Assembly (NCBI GenBank): GCA_038210445.1
Contig: JBBQWQ010000034.1
Location: 1-64,000 of the forward strand
Source of the DNA: JABFRG01 sp038210445
GTDB lineage: Bacteria > Myxococcota_A > Polyangia > Polyangiales > Polyangiaceae
DNA: 64,000 bases
Reading direction: 5' to 3'
The notes under the pieces were generated by a model. The model was not told the origin of the DNA, did no database searches, and was given only the letters and a program-made list of their open reading frames with translations. The position numbers and the translations under genes are program-made. This document shows, in pieces, positions 25,001-34,800 of the stretch. Numbering within the stretch: the first letter of the stretch is position 1; the number at the start of each line of letters is the position of its first letter.

Positions 25001-25873
25001 CGTTCACGTTCGTCGCGGCGGAGAAGGCCTCCTACTCGGTGACCGCACTCTGCTCCGCGCTCGATGTGTCGCGTAGCGGCTTCTATGTATGGTGCACTCG
25101 TCCACCGTCCGCGCACGCGGAGCAGGACAACAAGCTCGGTCTCGAGGTCGCCGCGCTGCATGAACAAAGTCGACGCACGTACGGAAGCCCACGCATTTTT
25201 CGCGACCTGCGTGCGAAGGGGTTCCGCACCAGCAAAAAGCGCGTAGCGCCTGTCATGCGCATCGCTGGAATGGCCGCCAAACGTAGGCGCCGATTCAAGG
25301 CGACTACCGACTCGAGACACACCAATCCGATTGCTCCGAACCTGCTCCGGCGCGACTTCACCGCCAGCAGTGTCAACAAGGTCTGGGTCACCGACGTCAC
25401 GTGCGTGTGGGCGATGCAGGGCTGGCTGTATCTTGCAGCGATTCTGGATCTCTGCTCGCGCCGCGTCCGTAGGATGGGCCACGAGCGAGACCAGCGACCG
25501 CCACCTGGCCCTCGAGGCGCTCCGCCGCGCCGTCTATGTACGCCGGCCGCCGCGAGGCCTGATTCATGACTCCGACCGCGGCAGCCCCTACGCCAGCGAC
25601 GACTACCTCAAGGCGCTGCACGCTCGTGGCATCAGGCCGAGCATGAGCCGCAAGGGCGACTGCTGGGACAACGCCGTCGCGGAGAGCTTCTTCGCGACCC
25701 TGAAGGGCGACCTCTGCGATCGGTACGCGTACGCTACCTTGGCGGCCGCAGCGGCATCCATCGACGAGTACATCCATGTAGTTTACAATACTCAGCGGCG
25801 ACATTCGACAATCGACTACGTCAGCCCAATGGAAGTTGAATGGAAGTTGCAATCGCTGCAGTCTGCAGCATAG
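24997..25873 (+). pseudogene. IS3-family orfB (DDE integrase), frameshifted
   Basis: Begins with GTG overlapping the orfA stop (GTGA). The helix-turn-helix part YSVTALCSALDVSRSGFY and HTH_21-like EVAALHEQSRRTYGSPRI precede the rve integrase core: first Asp in VWVTDVTCVW, second in HDSDRGSPYAS, and Glu in DNAVAESFFATLK. A frameshift near 25467 (after LDLCSRRV) moves the reading from one frame to another (VGWATSETSDRHLALEAL). The catalytic residues survive, but no continuous protein can be made without recoding. Confidence 0.75.
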
Positions 25874-26008
25874 TGCCACTGTCTACGAAACTGGGGGAAG
25901 GCCACGCGCCCCCGGCTACTGGTTGCCGCGCCTGGTCGATGCGGGCTGAGCTCGGCCACCGCGTCGTCGGTCCCTATCTGTCTCACCCACGCGACCAGGA
26001 TCAAGAAC

Positions 26009-26329
26009 ATGAACCACCTGGATGACGAGGCCATGTTCAGCGCGCTGGGCGAAGCGGGGGTCGACGCATCCAGCGCGGTCTCCGCCTGGACGCAGTCGGC
26101 TCCGCTTCTTGCGGCGCTCGATGCCATTGGGCGCCTGGGCGGCCACACGCTGGTCAAGATCGACGGGGAGCGCGATGGCGGACAGGTCTACACAGTGCTG
26201 GTGAGCGGAGGGCGCCTCGGGAGCGACTTCTTTCGCCGGGACGGCGGCGATCTACCAACGCTGCTTCGCGAGGCATTGCGCTTCTACCTCGCCAACGCCA
26301 AGCCTCACGCCGGCGCAGACGAGGCATAG
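26009..26329 (+). CDS. Small orphan protein, unknown
   Basis: 106-residue soluble protein from an ATG with AGGA nine bases upstream. It has a helical N-terminus (DDEAMFSALGEAGVDASSAV), a beta hairpin (HTLVKIDGERDGGQVYTVLV) and a C-terminal helix (LPTLLREALRFYLANAK). No family recognised. It closes the accessory pocket that also holds the IS3 remnant, and like the other small genes there it has no signal peptide or membrane segment. An orphan immunity-like role is only a guess. Confidence 0.5.
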   Translation: MNHLDDEAMFSALGEAGVDASSAVSAWTQSAPLLAALDAIGRLGGHTLVKIDGERDGGQVYTVLVSGGRLGSDFFRRDGGDLPTLLREALRFYLANAKPHAGADEA

Positions 26330-26386
26330 CGGCGATGTTGCGTACCTTCTGCCCAGGGACTTCGATGGGGTGTTGGGTGACTTAGC

Positions 26387-27502
26387 TCACTTGTCCGGGA
26401 AGAAGTCGGCGAGGGTGCGCTCGAAGCCGGCGCGCGCGGTGGCGGCTTTGCCCAGGCGGGGGAGAGCCAGGCCGTCTTCGAGGGTGGCGAGGAGCGTGTA
26501 GTGGTCCATCTTGAGCGAGGAGGCGAAGCCGCCGCTCTTGGCGAAGGGCGACATCACGAACATGGGAATCGGATCGTCGGTGCCGGTGATGCCGCCGGAG
26601 GCGTCGTCTTCGTCCCATACCACCACCAGCAGCCCGCTCTTCTTGTAGGCGGCGGAGGCCACGATGCGGTCCACCAAGGGGCCGATGAAGCCGTCGCCGT
26701 TGGCGAGGTTCTGGGCGCCGCCGGGAAACGGATCGTGCATATCGTGCTCCAGGTCTGGCGCGATGAACGAGAAGGCCGGCGCGGTCTCCGGATCGAAAGC
26801 GGCGAGGTCCACCACGTTGGCGCAGCGGGTGGCGTCGTTCTGGATCTTGGTGTCGTACAGGAAGGGCACGTGGCGTACCGCGTATTTGCCTGTATTCTGC
26901 ACGTTGCAGGCGGCGCCCATGCCTTCGGCGTAGGCCTTCCAGCCCTTCTTGACGGTCTCCAGTTGATCGGCAATGGTGGTCATGGGGGCGGCGCAGGTGC
27001 AGGCGCTCCGCACCCGGTTGCACGAGACCGCACTGCAGGTGCCTTGCCCGGGGGCCGCTTTGCAGTCGCAGCCGATGCCCTGGGTATCGCCGGTGACGAG
27101 CGCGATGTAGTTGGGGAGGCTAGGGTGGGCGACGCCGTGGTAGTTCTTGCCGCTCGCGCCCGTCGACGCCATACGCTTCAAGTTGGGCGTGTTGGTGGCT
27201 TTGTCGAGGGTATCGAGAGAGGTGTTCTCCATGAGCACCACGTACACGTGCTCGAAGAGCGGAATGCCCGCACCAGAGCGGCACACCGCTTTGCCGTTGG
27301 CGCTGCCGCAGGTGTAGCCGCTAGGGCACGTGCCGCACTCGCCAGCGGCGCCGTCGGTCTTCAGGCCGCCGTCGCTGCCAAGACTGGAGTCGTTCTCCAC
27401 GTTGCCGCCGGCGTCGACGCTCGACCCGGCGACATCGGACGCAGTTTCGCCGCAGCCAAGAGCAAGAGCGAGTGCGAGGAGAAGGGCGGGGGGGCGTTGC
27501 AT
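26387..27502 (-). CDS. Secreted phosphoesterase / acid phosphatase-family lipoprotein
   Basis: 371-residue lipoprotein (signal MQRPPALLLALALALGC, lipidated Cys17) with an EGF-like Cys cluster (CGTCPSGYTCGSANGKAVC) before the catalytic domain. The phosphoesterase family (PF04185) hallmarks are VYVVLMENTSLDTL near residue 89 (metal/nucleophile region), GVAHPSLPNYIALVTGD, and the C-terminal VVVWDEDDASGG metal-binding segment and PMFVMSPFAK. An unusual Cys-rich insert (CDCKAAPGQGTCSAVSC) sits after the second motif. It should release phosphate or head groups outside the inner membrane. Confidence 0.85.
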   Translation of the reverse strand: MQRPPALLLALALALGCGETASDVAGSSVDAGGNVENDSSLGSDGGLKTDGAAGECGTCPSGYTCGSANGKAVCRSGAGIPLFEHVYVVLMENTSLDTLDKATNTPNLKRMASTGASGKNYHGVAHPSLPNYIALVTGDTQGIGCDCKAAPGQGTCSAVSCNRVRSACTCAAPMTTIADQLETVKKGWKAYAEGMGAACNVQNTGKYAVRHVPFLYDTKIQNDATRCANVVDLAAFDPETAPAFSFIAPDLEHDMHDPFPGGAQNLANGDGFIGPLVDRIVASAAYKKSGLLVVVWDEDDASGGITGTDDPIPMFVMSPFAKSGGFASSLKMDHYTLLATLEDGLALPRLGKAATARAGFERTLADFFPDK

Positions 27503-27615
27503 GGCGGGAAGCCTGTACCTTCGCGGGTCGCGCGCAAGGCACGATGTTCGCACATTGCGACAAGTTCACCCGAGTTGCGGTTGCCAGCCCTCTTCCCGTA
27601 GGCTCACGCGCCTCG

Positions 27616-28308
27616 ATGCCCACCCTCGTCCTCTTGCCGGGCCTCGACGGCACCGGCGACAACTTCGTTCCGCTGCTCCCCTACCTGCGATCGCCCTACG
27701 TGGTGGTGCGGTACCCGGGAGATCGCGCGCTGGGCTACGACGAGCTCTTCGACCTGGTGGTAAAGGCGCTGCCTAGCGAGGGCGCGTTCGTGGTGGTGGG
27801 CGAGTCGTTCTCCGGCGCGCTGGCGCTGCGCGTTGCCGCCCTGGCGCCGCCGGGTCTCGTGGGCGTGGTGCTGGTGGCCACGTTTCACAAGAGCCCGGTG
27901 GGGGGCGCCCTTTCCCATGCTGCGCGCTTCCTCCATCCGCGCATGTTCGCGATGCCCATGCCCGCGTTCCTGGTGCGGAGGCTGCTCGCGGGGCCGGCGG
28001 CGAGCGACGCGCTGGTGGAGCGCATGCAGCAATCCTTGGCGCAGGTGAGCCCGGAGGTGGTGGCCCGCCGGGTGAGAGCCGTGCTCGAGGTGGACGAGAC
28101 CGAGTCCGCGCGAGCGGTCCGCGTGCCGATAACCTACTTCGACGCCACCCAAGACGCGCTGGTGCGGCGCGCGCTGGCGGGGGAGCTGGCGGCGCTCATT
28201 CCCCAGCTCCGCGTGGTCGCCTTCGACTCGGCGCACCTGATTCTCCAGTGCCAGAGCGAGCCGGCCGCGGCGGCCATCGAGGCTTTCGTGGCCGAGCACG
28301 CAACGTAG
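27616..28308 (+). CDS. Alpha/beta hydrolase
   Basis: 230-residue alpha/beta-hydrolase with nucleophile elbow GESFSG (about residues 62-67, Ser64), acid residue probably in ITYFDATQDALV and catalytic His in FDSAHLILQ near the C-terminus. The oxyanion hole is LLPGLDGTG at the N-terminus. The frame is open upstream, but ATG 27616 (MPTLVLLPGLDGTG) is the natural family start. Substrate unknown; small serine esterases and lipases of this shape are common. It is convergent with the downstream desaturase, with 4 bp between stops. Confidence 0.82.
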   Translation: MPTLVLLPGLDGTGDNFVPLLPYLRSPYVVVRYPGDRALGYDELFDLVVKALPSEGAFVVVGESFSGALALRVAALAPPGLVGVVLVATFHKSPVGGALSHAARFLHPRMFAMPMPAFLVRRLLAGPAASDALVERMQQSLAQVSPEVVARRVRAVLEVDETESARAVRVPITYFDATQDALVRRALAGELAALIPQLRVVAFDSAHLILQCQSEPAAAAIEAFVAEHAT

Positions 28309-28312
28309 GTGC

Positions 28313-29419
28313 CTAGGGCTCGGCGGGGGCCCTTGCAGGCTCGGGTTCGGGCGCCTCCACCGGACCGGCGGCATAGGCGCCGTCGGCTACCGGTTCGAGC
28401 ACCGGCGCTGCCCAGGCGCGCGCGAGATAGCCAAGCGTGAAGCGGCGATCGGCGGCCAGCTCCGGGACCGCGGCGCGCAGCGTCTCGGTGGCGCGCGGCA
28501 GGTGATACCAGGGTATGCGGGGCTCGATGTGGTGCGGCAGGTGGCGATTGATGTGAAAGAACATCCACTCAAACCACGCCGGAAAGCGCACGTCGAAGGT
28601 GGTAACTACCTGTCCGCGGAGAGGATTCCAGGCGTGGCGATCGTAGGCCTGCGCGCCCGGCGCCGAGTGGTGGAGATAGGTGAATAGTGCGCCCACGACC
28701 ATGCCGAGATACATGGGAATGCCATAGTGCCGCATCATGCCCGCGAAGCCGCGGGTGAGCCAAAGGCCGCCGATGATGCCCCCGCTGGCCAGCACCATGA
28801 GCGCGTTGGAGAGCGCGAGCTCCCGGCGCCCACGGCGCGAGAGCTTCACTTGCGGGTAGAGCGCGCGCATGAAGGTGCGACGCACGATGGCCACCGGAAA
28901 GGCCAGGAGCGTCCCCAGTATGCTTCCGTAGGCGAGCCGCGCGCGCCAGCGGTCGCACGGGGAGGCCGCCTCGTACACGCCGCGGGTGGGCATCTGCTCC
29001 GGCCAGTCGGTGTCTTCGCCGCGCACCTGCGTATGCGCATGGTGATGCGCGTGGGCCCGGCGCCAGTTGTGAAAACCGATGAGAATGGGTGACATGCACA
29101 GGTGCCCCACTGCGGTATTGACCCACGGCGTGGCGGAGAACGCATGGTGACCACAGTCGTGCCCCACGATGAAGAAGCCCGCGAGGCCTGCGGCCGAGAC
29201 GAGCGAGCCCACAACCGTGAGCAGCACGGCGAACGCGGGGTGTGCGGGCGATGCCAGGAGGCAAGCCTGGCCCAGGGTGAGCGTCACCACCGCGCGGGCA
29301 AGCCCGCGCCAGGCGCGAGAACGAGACGGTGGAAAGCGTGTGGGATGCACAAGCTTCTGGAGGTCGGCGAACCCGATGCCGCGGCTTCGAAGTGCGCTCT
29401 CGAGCTCTGCCCCGCTCAC
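28313..29419 (-). CDS. Fatty acid / sterol-type desaturase, coupled to GMC oxidase
   Basis: 368-residue membrane di-iron desaturase with all three His boxes: HDCGHHAF (about residue 75), HAHHHAHTQ (about 111) and HLPHHIEP (about 277). Four to five hydrophobic segments separate them, as in the FA_desaturase family (PF00487). The GTG start at 29419 overlaps the TGA stop of the GMC oxidoreductase gene by 4 nt, so the two proteins are made together. The C-terminal tail is Pro/Glu/Ala-rich. The partner suggests a two-step oxidation of one lipid; the substrate is not readable from sequence. Confidence 0.85.
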   Translation of the reverse strand: MSGAELESALRSRGIGFADLQKLVHPTRFPPSRSRAWRGLARAVVTLTLGQACLLASPAHPAFAVLLTVVGSLVSAAGLAGFFIVGHDCGHHAFSATPWVNTAVGHLCMSPILIGFHNWRRAHAHHHAHTQVRGEDTDWPEQMPTRGVYEAASPCDRWRARLAYGSILGTLLAFPVAIVRRTFMRALYPQVKLSRRGRRELALSNALMVLASGGIIGGLWLTRGFAGMMRHYGIPMYLGMVVGALFTYLHHSAPGAQAYDRHAWNPLRGQVVTTFDVRFPAWFEWMFFHINRHLPHHIEPRIPWYHLPRATETLRAAVPELAADRRFTLGYLARAWAAPVLEPVADGAYAAGPVEAPEPEPARAPAEP

Positions 29420-31653
29420 GATGCGCCCTTCGGAGCGCTCCGCGGCTTTCGGCCCCCCAACGAGGGGACGACGTAGGTATCGAGCATGTCGCTGGCGAAC
29501 ATGCGGAGGAACTTGCCAGTGGCGCGCATGCTGGCGAGAGGTCCGGAGGCGGCCTCGCTCCGCATGGTCGAAACCTGCTTCCACAAGTCTTCTAGCCGAA
29601 CCTCCACCGAGCCATCGCCGATGGCAGGGCCGGCGCTGGTTTCGCCTTCGTAGACCGTGAAGTACAGTGTGGTGGTGTCGGGCCAGAGGCCGCGACCGCG
29701 GTCCTTGCCGATGGTCTTGTACCCGTCGACGAACCAGCTTTTGCCCAGGCGATCGCGCACCGTGAGCTGATGAATCATGCGGCGCGAGCCGTCGGCCATG
29801 GGCACCAGGAGCTGAAAGTGGCCGCGCACGACCGTGAGCGGGTCTGGCGACAGCGCCGGCGCTTCGAGCGTGCCGACCGAGCGCGCGTGCACCGAGGCGT
29901 CGGCCAGGAGCGCCCCGAGGCTCGGCCAGAGCAACGTACACACGAAGGAGAAGTGCGCGGCGGCCGGGTGATTCCAGGTTCCGGTCATCCGTTCGGTGAA
30001 CTGCAGCTCGCTCGGTCGATTGGCCACTATCGGGCGCTGTGGACGTGGGCTCGCGACCGTGGGATAGCTCTGGAGCAAGAGCGCTACCGCGCGCTCGGCA
30101 AGCGCCGAGATGGTGAGCAGCGGGTTGCATCCGAGCGCCCCCGGCAGCACCGAACCGTCGCACACCAGGAGGCCCTCGTGCACCTCTGTTCCCTCGCCGC
30201 GGAACACGCGGCCCCGGTGGTCGGTCACGCCGCGGGCGCCGTCTTCGGACATTGCGCAACCCCCGAGCGGATGCGTGGTCATGGGCGGCTGCTTGGGCAA
30301 GTTCTCCCACGCAGGATTGGCCACCAGGCGACCGCCCAGGGCGGCGGTCACAGCGCGGAGCTCTTCGTGAATGGCGCTCACCACCGGTTGCAGGCCGGCG
30401 CCGGGCCAGCGCAGACGCACGCGGCCCTCTTCGATGGAGACGCGCCCGCCCGCGTCGTCGCGCGCGGTCACCGCGTAGCACTGGGTATTCTCGCGCAGGA
30501 GCCGCAGCGAGCGACGCCCACTGAGCGGGCTCGCGCCTCCCGAGAGCGTACCCGACCAGCGCAGGATGTTCGACACCACGGTGGTGAGAGGCTGCGGAAT
30601 CGATGTCTCTTGAATGACCATGGCTTGGCCATCGGCGCTCGTCGACGTGATCATGCCGGCGATGGCCGGGCCCACCACGCCGCCCGGCGCCCCGCCCACC
30701 GCGTGCACGTTCACCGAGACCTGATGCCCGAAGGCGATGGTCGTGGCATTGCCGGAGAACCGCTTGCCGAGCTGATTGGAGACCGGGAGGCCGGCTTCGC
30801 GCGAGCGGAGCAGAATCTCCGAAGAGCCGATGGCGCCCGCACCGACGATGACGACGTCGGCGTGCAGGTGGAGCGGCGGCGCGTCGAAGCGCTCTCGATG
30901 GAGCGCGGTCGGCTCGAAGTACACGTTGTAGCCGCGCGCCTGGGCTTGCACCCGGCGCACGTCGATCTCCGTGTACAGCTCGGCGCCGTGCGCGGCAGCA
31001 TCGGCCAGGTAGGTGGTGAGCAAGGTGGTCTTGGCGCCGGTGTTGCAGCCGGTGAGGCAGTCGCCGCACAGTGCGCATGCCGGCTGCGCCACGCCGGCGG
31101 CGCTGGTGGTCGCCTCGAAGGCCACCGTCAGGGGCACCCGGCAGAAGGCCTCGGGCTTGCCCATGGCGCGCGCCGCCGCCTCCAGCGCGTCGAGCTTGGG
31201 CAAGGTGGGCATGGGCGCGCCCTCGCGATCTCGTTCCGGATAGGGGGCCGGTCGCAACATGGCTTCGGCGCGCGCGAAGGCTTCTTCGCGGCCCTCGGCG
31301 TCGGCGCGCAGCGCGGCGGGCCAGCGTGGCTCTTCCCACACCGAAGGGTCGGGTCGCAGCGCCACGCCGGCGTTGATGAGCGAAGTGCCGCCAAGGCCGC
31401 AGCCCACGGTGGCGCCCACGTCGTCGTCCATAACGAAGCGAAAGAGCGCGCTTTTGTGGCCAATGCGCCCGCGTGCATGCTCCACCTGAGCTGCCGCCGC
31501 GAAGCTCATCGAGTCTCGCGGAAAGCCGCCCGGCGCCACCTCGCGGCCGCGCTCGAGAACGCATACGCGCTTGCCGGCCCGCGCAAGGCGCGCCGCGCAC
31601 ACCGACGCTCCGTAGCCAGACCCGATGATCACGACGTCGTAGTGACCCGCCAT
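29416..31653 (-). CDS. GMC-family FAD oxidoreductase with ferredoxin-like Cys motif
   Basis: 745-residue cholesterol-oxidase-like GMC oxidoreductase. The FAD-binding start VVIIGSGYGASV is at residues 7-18, the second FAD site includes GCGLGGTSLINAG (about 85-96), and the C-terminal GMC signature region contains HPLGGCAM and GALGCNPLLTISALAER. Cys193, 196, 199 and 203 form CALCGDCLTGC, the CxxCxxCxxxC spacing of a 4Fe-4S site seen in part of this family. About 200 residues after the GMC core form an additional C-terminal domain of unknown role. ATG 31653 is chosen because it directly precedes the FAD motif; 31683 is possible. Overlaps the desaturase gene by 4 nt. Confidence 0.88.
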   Translation of the reverse strand: MAGHYDVVIIGSGYGASVCAARLARAGKRVCVLERGREVAPGGFPRDSMSFAAAAQVEHARGRIGHKSALFRFVMDDDVGATVGCGLGGTSLINAGVALRPDPSVWEEPRWPAALRADAEGREEAFARAEAMLRPAPYPERDREGAPMPTLPKLDALEAAARAMGKPEAFCRVPLTVAFEATTSAAGVAQPACALCGDCLTGCNTGAKTTLLTTYLADAAAHGAELYTEIDVRRVQAQARGYNVYFEPTALHRERFDAPPLHLHADVVIVGAGAIGSSEILLRSREAGLPVSNQLGKRFSGNATTIAFGHQVSVNVHAVGGAPGGVVGPAIAGMITSTSADGQAMVIQETSIPQPLTTVVSNILRWSGTLSGGASPLSGRRSLRLLRENTQCYAVTARDDAGGRVSIEEGRVRLRWPGAGLQPVVSAIHEELRAVTAALGGRLVANPAWENLPKQPPMTTHPLGGCAMSEDGARGVTDHRGRVFRGEGTEVHEGLLVCDGSVLPGALGCNPLLTISALAERAVALLLQSYPTVASPRPQRPIVANRPSELQFTERMTGTWNHPAAAHFSFVCTLLWPSLGALLADASVHARSVGTLEAPALSPDPLTVVRGHFQLLVPMADGSRRMIHQLTVRDRLGKSWFVDGYKTIGKDRGRGLWPDTTTLYFTVYEGETSAGPAIGDGSVEVRLEDLWKQVSTMRSEAASGPLASMRATGKFLRMFASDMLDTYVVPSLGGRKPRSAPKGAS

Positions 31654-31813
31654 TGAAGCGAGGCTGGACGCAAGAGGCACCATTTTCACATATCTAGTCG
31701 TTCTCGCGCCCGTCAGTCATCACCCATTTGGATGACCCCCCGCCGAAATACCCGCAGGGCGCGCCGATGTGGGACCTGTTCGTGCCGCTCACGCGACGCG
31801 TGTACAATGCATA

Positions 31814-34800
31814 CTATGCAGAGGGCAGCGTCTCGAGATCGCGCAAGAGCTCGCTGGCCTGCACCGCCGTGAGGGCGCCCAAGGTCGCGGCGCCCGTCGG
31901 CCCGCGGAGCGTGACCTTGCCGAGCTGATCGGCCGCGGTGGCGCCGCGGGCGTGCACGGCGCGCCGCGGGATCTCCAGCACTGCCAGGTATTCGCCGATG
32001 GGCTTGTGCATCGAGGTGTGGCCTCCGTGTTGCCACCCGCGCGCGCCCAGCAGCCCCTCGAGCCGAGCGCTCGCCACCCTGCGCCCGTCGAAGCGCGCGA
32101 GCTCCGGCGCCGCGCGCTCGACCTCGCTCGGACGATACGACTCCCGCTGGAGCTGCTCGAACGGCTGAATGATGGCGTAGTCGTGGAGGATCTGGTGAAA
32201 GCCATCGCGCACCCCCTCGGGGACGCGAACGGGATGGGCCAGCGCTACCGTCGCTTGCTCCGCAAGCTCCAGCGCCGCATCCGTTTCGTCGGCGAAGGTG
32301 CGGTCCTCGGCAACCCGGAAGAAGCGCGAGGGGGTCCCCAGCTCTTCCCAAACGAGGCGGGGGGCCAGGCGCCCCAGCAGCGGATGGCGCACGATCTTGC
32401 GCAGTCGATCGATGCGCCACGCCCGCCCCTGGGCCATCGCGCGCTCGAGCCAGAGCAGCGCCGTCTGCCGGTGATCGTCGAGGTCGAGGCGCAGGGCGTC
32501 GAACGCGGCCGCCGCCGCCGCTGCCTTGGCCGCATCGTCCTTCTTGGTGGGCTTCGGCAGCTTCGGCGTGCGCCTTTTGCCCTCATCCACCACCCACGGC
32601 TGCAGATGCTCGTCGACGAGCACGCGAAAGGCGCGCGGACCGTAGTCGAGCGTCACGCGGTCGGGGTCGACCTCGATCGCGAGCAACGTGTCTTCAAGGT
32701 TGCCTTCGACATCCGTCTGGCCGGGTGCCGCGAGAAGGCCGTCGATGCGCTGGTTGCGATCGCGCCACGGGCTGAGGAGAGCGTGCTTGGCGAGGAGCGA
32801 GCGAGCGAGCGGCGTTCCGATGCGCGCCAGGACCGCGTACGCCTCATGGCGCTGGGCTGGCGAAAATTTGCTTCGGGCGGACGATAGCTCCGCGTCGAGG
32901 TTCCGCGCGCAACCGTCGCCCCCCAGCAGCGAAAGCACCTTCATGCCGAAGGCCTTGCGATAGGCCTCCCAGGCGAACGCATCGCGCGACGCTTGTGTGC
33001 AGGTTGCACGGAGCTCGACGATGCCCGGATGCGGGAGCCAGCCGGGGCTCACCGCCAGCAGCCTGCCGATGGTGGCGTTGGCGGAGGGCGGCAGAGGACC
33101 GTGCTCGGTGATGAGCACCGGGAGCGAGCCATCCTCGAACTTGGCGTGAATCGCCGGCAGCGGATCTGGAAGACGCTGCGCCGGATCGCGATCGAGAATG
33201 CGCTGCACTTCGCTCGCTACATCGCCTCCGTAGCGGGCAGCGGCCCGCTCCAACGCGGCTCGATGACCGGCAACGCACAGACGCAGTAGGCCTATCTCGG
33301 CGGCGTGGCGATGGTGCAGCTGCACCGCGAACAGATCCGGAACGAGACCCAGCGCCGAGCCTTCGGGATCGCCGAGAATCCACGCTTCGTCGTGATGAAA
33401 GCTCCACGCCACGCGGGCGAGCCGCGGCGTGCGGAGCTGGGCCAGGAGCTCGGCGTGGGTCTTCAGTGGCTTCGCGGTCATCAACGCGGCAAGGCGGGGA
33501 ATGGCGACGACGCCGAAGCGCGCCACCGCGCATGCGAGCGAGTAGGCTGGGAGCCGGTGCATAGTCGCCAGCGCCGCGTCGTCCGAGAGCTCGAAGAAGC
33601 GCGCGGGCTCGAGGGCGCCCTTGGTTCCCGCGATCTCCGCGTCGCGCTCCGGGGTGGCGGCCTTCGAAGACCGCGTCATCTGCTCGCGGACCCGGCGCAA
33701 TGCCTCGGTCTCCACCACGCGCTCGCGGTCGACGATCACGTCGAGAACCCGCGCCGGCCACGGCGTTTCGCGTGTGAGCCAGGGGGGCGCAGCGATGCAC
33801 CGAGGCAGGTGCTCCGTTGCCACCGCGTCGTCGCTCGCGCCGGCCATCGCCCGCTGGCGTTCGAGCTCCACCACGATCTCGCGCACGGTTGCGGCATCGC
33901 GTCCGCGGCCGGTAGCAGCAGCCTCGAGGTGAGGCAGATACTGGGGATTGGCTGCGAAGTATGCTTTCGCAGCGCCTCTCGCCAGATGCGCGGCAGAGGC
34001 AATGGCCCCGGCAGCGGTTTCGCTTTGCACGCAGGCCAGCACCTCCACGATCTGGATCACGTGGGCGGTCGACTCCTTCTCCAGCGGCTTTGCCAGCAGC
34101 ACGATGAGCCTCCGCAGCGCGCGCGGCACCGGCGGCCGCATGAGTACTTCCGCGTATACCGAGGTGGTAAACAGCTCGCTGCCCGCCGCCCCCGCCACCG
34201 CGTCGAACGTCGCTTCCGACTCCAGGTAGGGCAGAAGACAGCGGGCTACCGAGGAGATGCCATGTGCGGGTACGCCATGGGTGCCCGCCGCGAGCAGGGC
34301 AGCGTCCTCCGCCGCCCACGCTTCGTTCTCGAAGGTTCGCGTCCAGGCCGCGCGCTGGTGGAGCGGCAGGCTCGGGCGCGCCTCCGCCACCCTGCGCGCG
34401 AAGTCGCTCCGAGCTGCCTCCGGCGCCGCGCGCACGAACGGTCGCAGCGCGAAGATCCACGGTGTCAGCTCCGGGCGAATCGCGATGCCGCCACCCGTTT
34501 CGCCTCCCGCGGGCACGAGCCAGCCCATGCGCGCCTTTGCCTCGATGCGCCCGACGTTCACGACGGCGAGCGGCGTCACCAGCGCTTCCAGCACCGGGCC
34601 CACGCCATGCGCCGCGGCCAGCGTCGCCGCGACCACCCAGGCGCGCTCCGGCCCGGCGGCGACGATCGCCTGCACCCGGGTCACGGCCTCGCTTCCCAGG
34701 TCTGCCTCGAGACCGCGACGCGACGCGAGGGCCTGGACCAGCCACATTTGCAGCGGTCGTAGCGCCTCGCCCACGCGCGCGAGGCCGGCTTCGAGGGCCT

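Larger units (their letters stand above)
24658..25904 (+). mobile_element. Degenerate IS3-family insertion sequence
   Basis: About 1.25 kb. The ends are proposed from imperfect terminal inverted repeats: TGGACACCCCGAAATG at the left (24658) and, at the right, CACTGTCTACGAAACTGGGG ending CCA at 25904; they share TGG/CCA, a CCCC/GGGG block and a GACA/TGTC block. The transposase genes orfA and orfB inside carry at least three frameshifts, so the element cannot move by itself. I see no convincing target-site duplication, so the exact ends could be off by several bases. Confidence 0.65.

Noticed and set aside
24658..25904. Target-site duplication of the IS3 element
   Set aside because: The bases next to the proposed ends do not match convincingly.
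29770..31656. Long plus-strand open frame opposite the GMC oxidoreductase
   Set aside because: Antisense of a gene with clear FAD motifs; its translation has no recognisable domain.
31728..31928. Short plus-strand frame between the GMC and DUF4132 genes
   Set aside because: It runs into the DUF4132 coding region on the other strand and has no similarity or ribosome binding site I can support.
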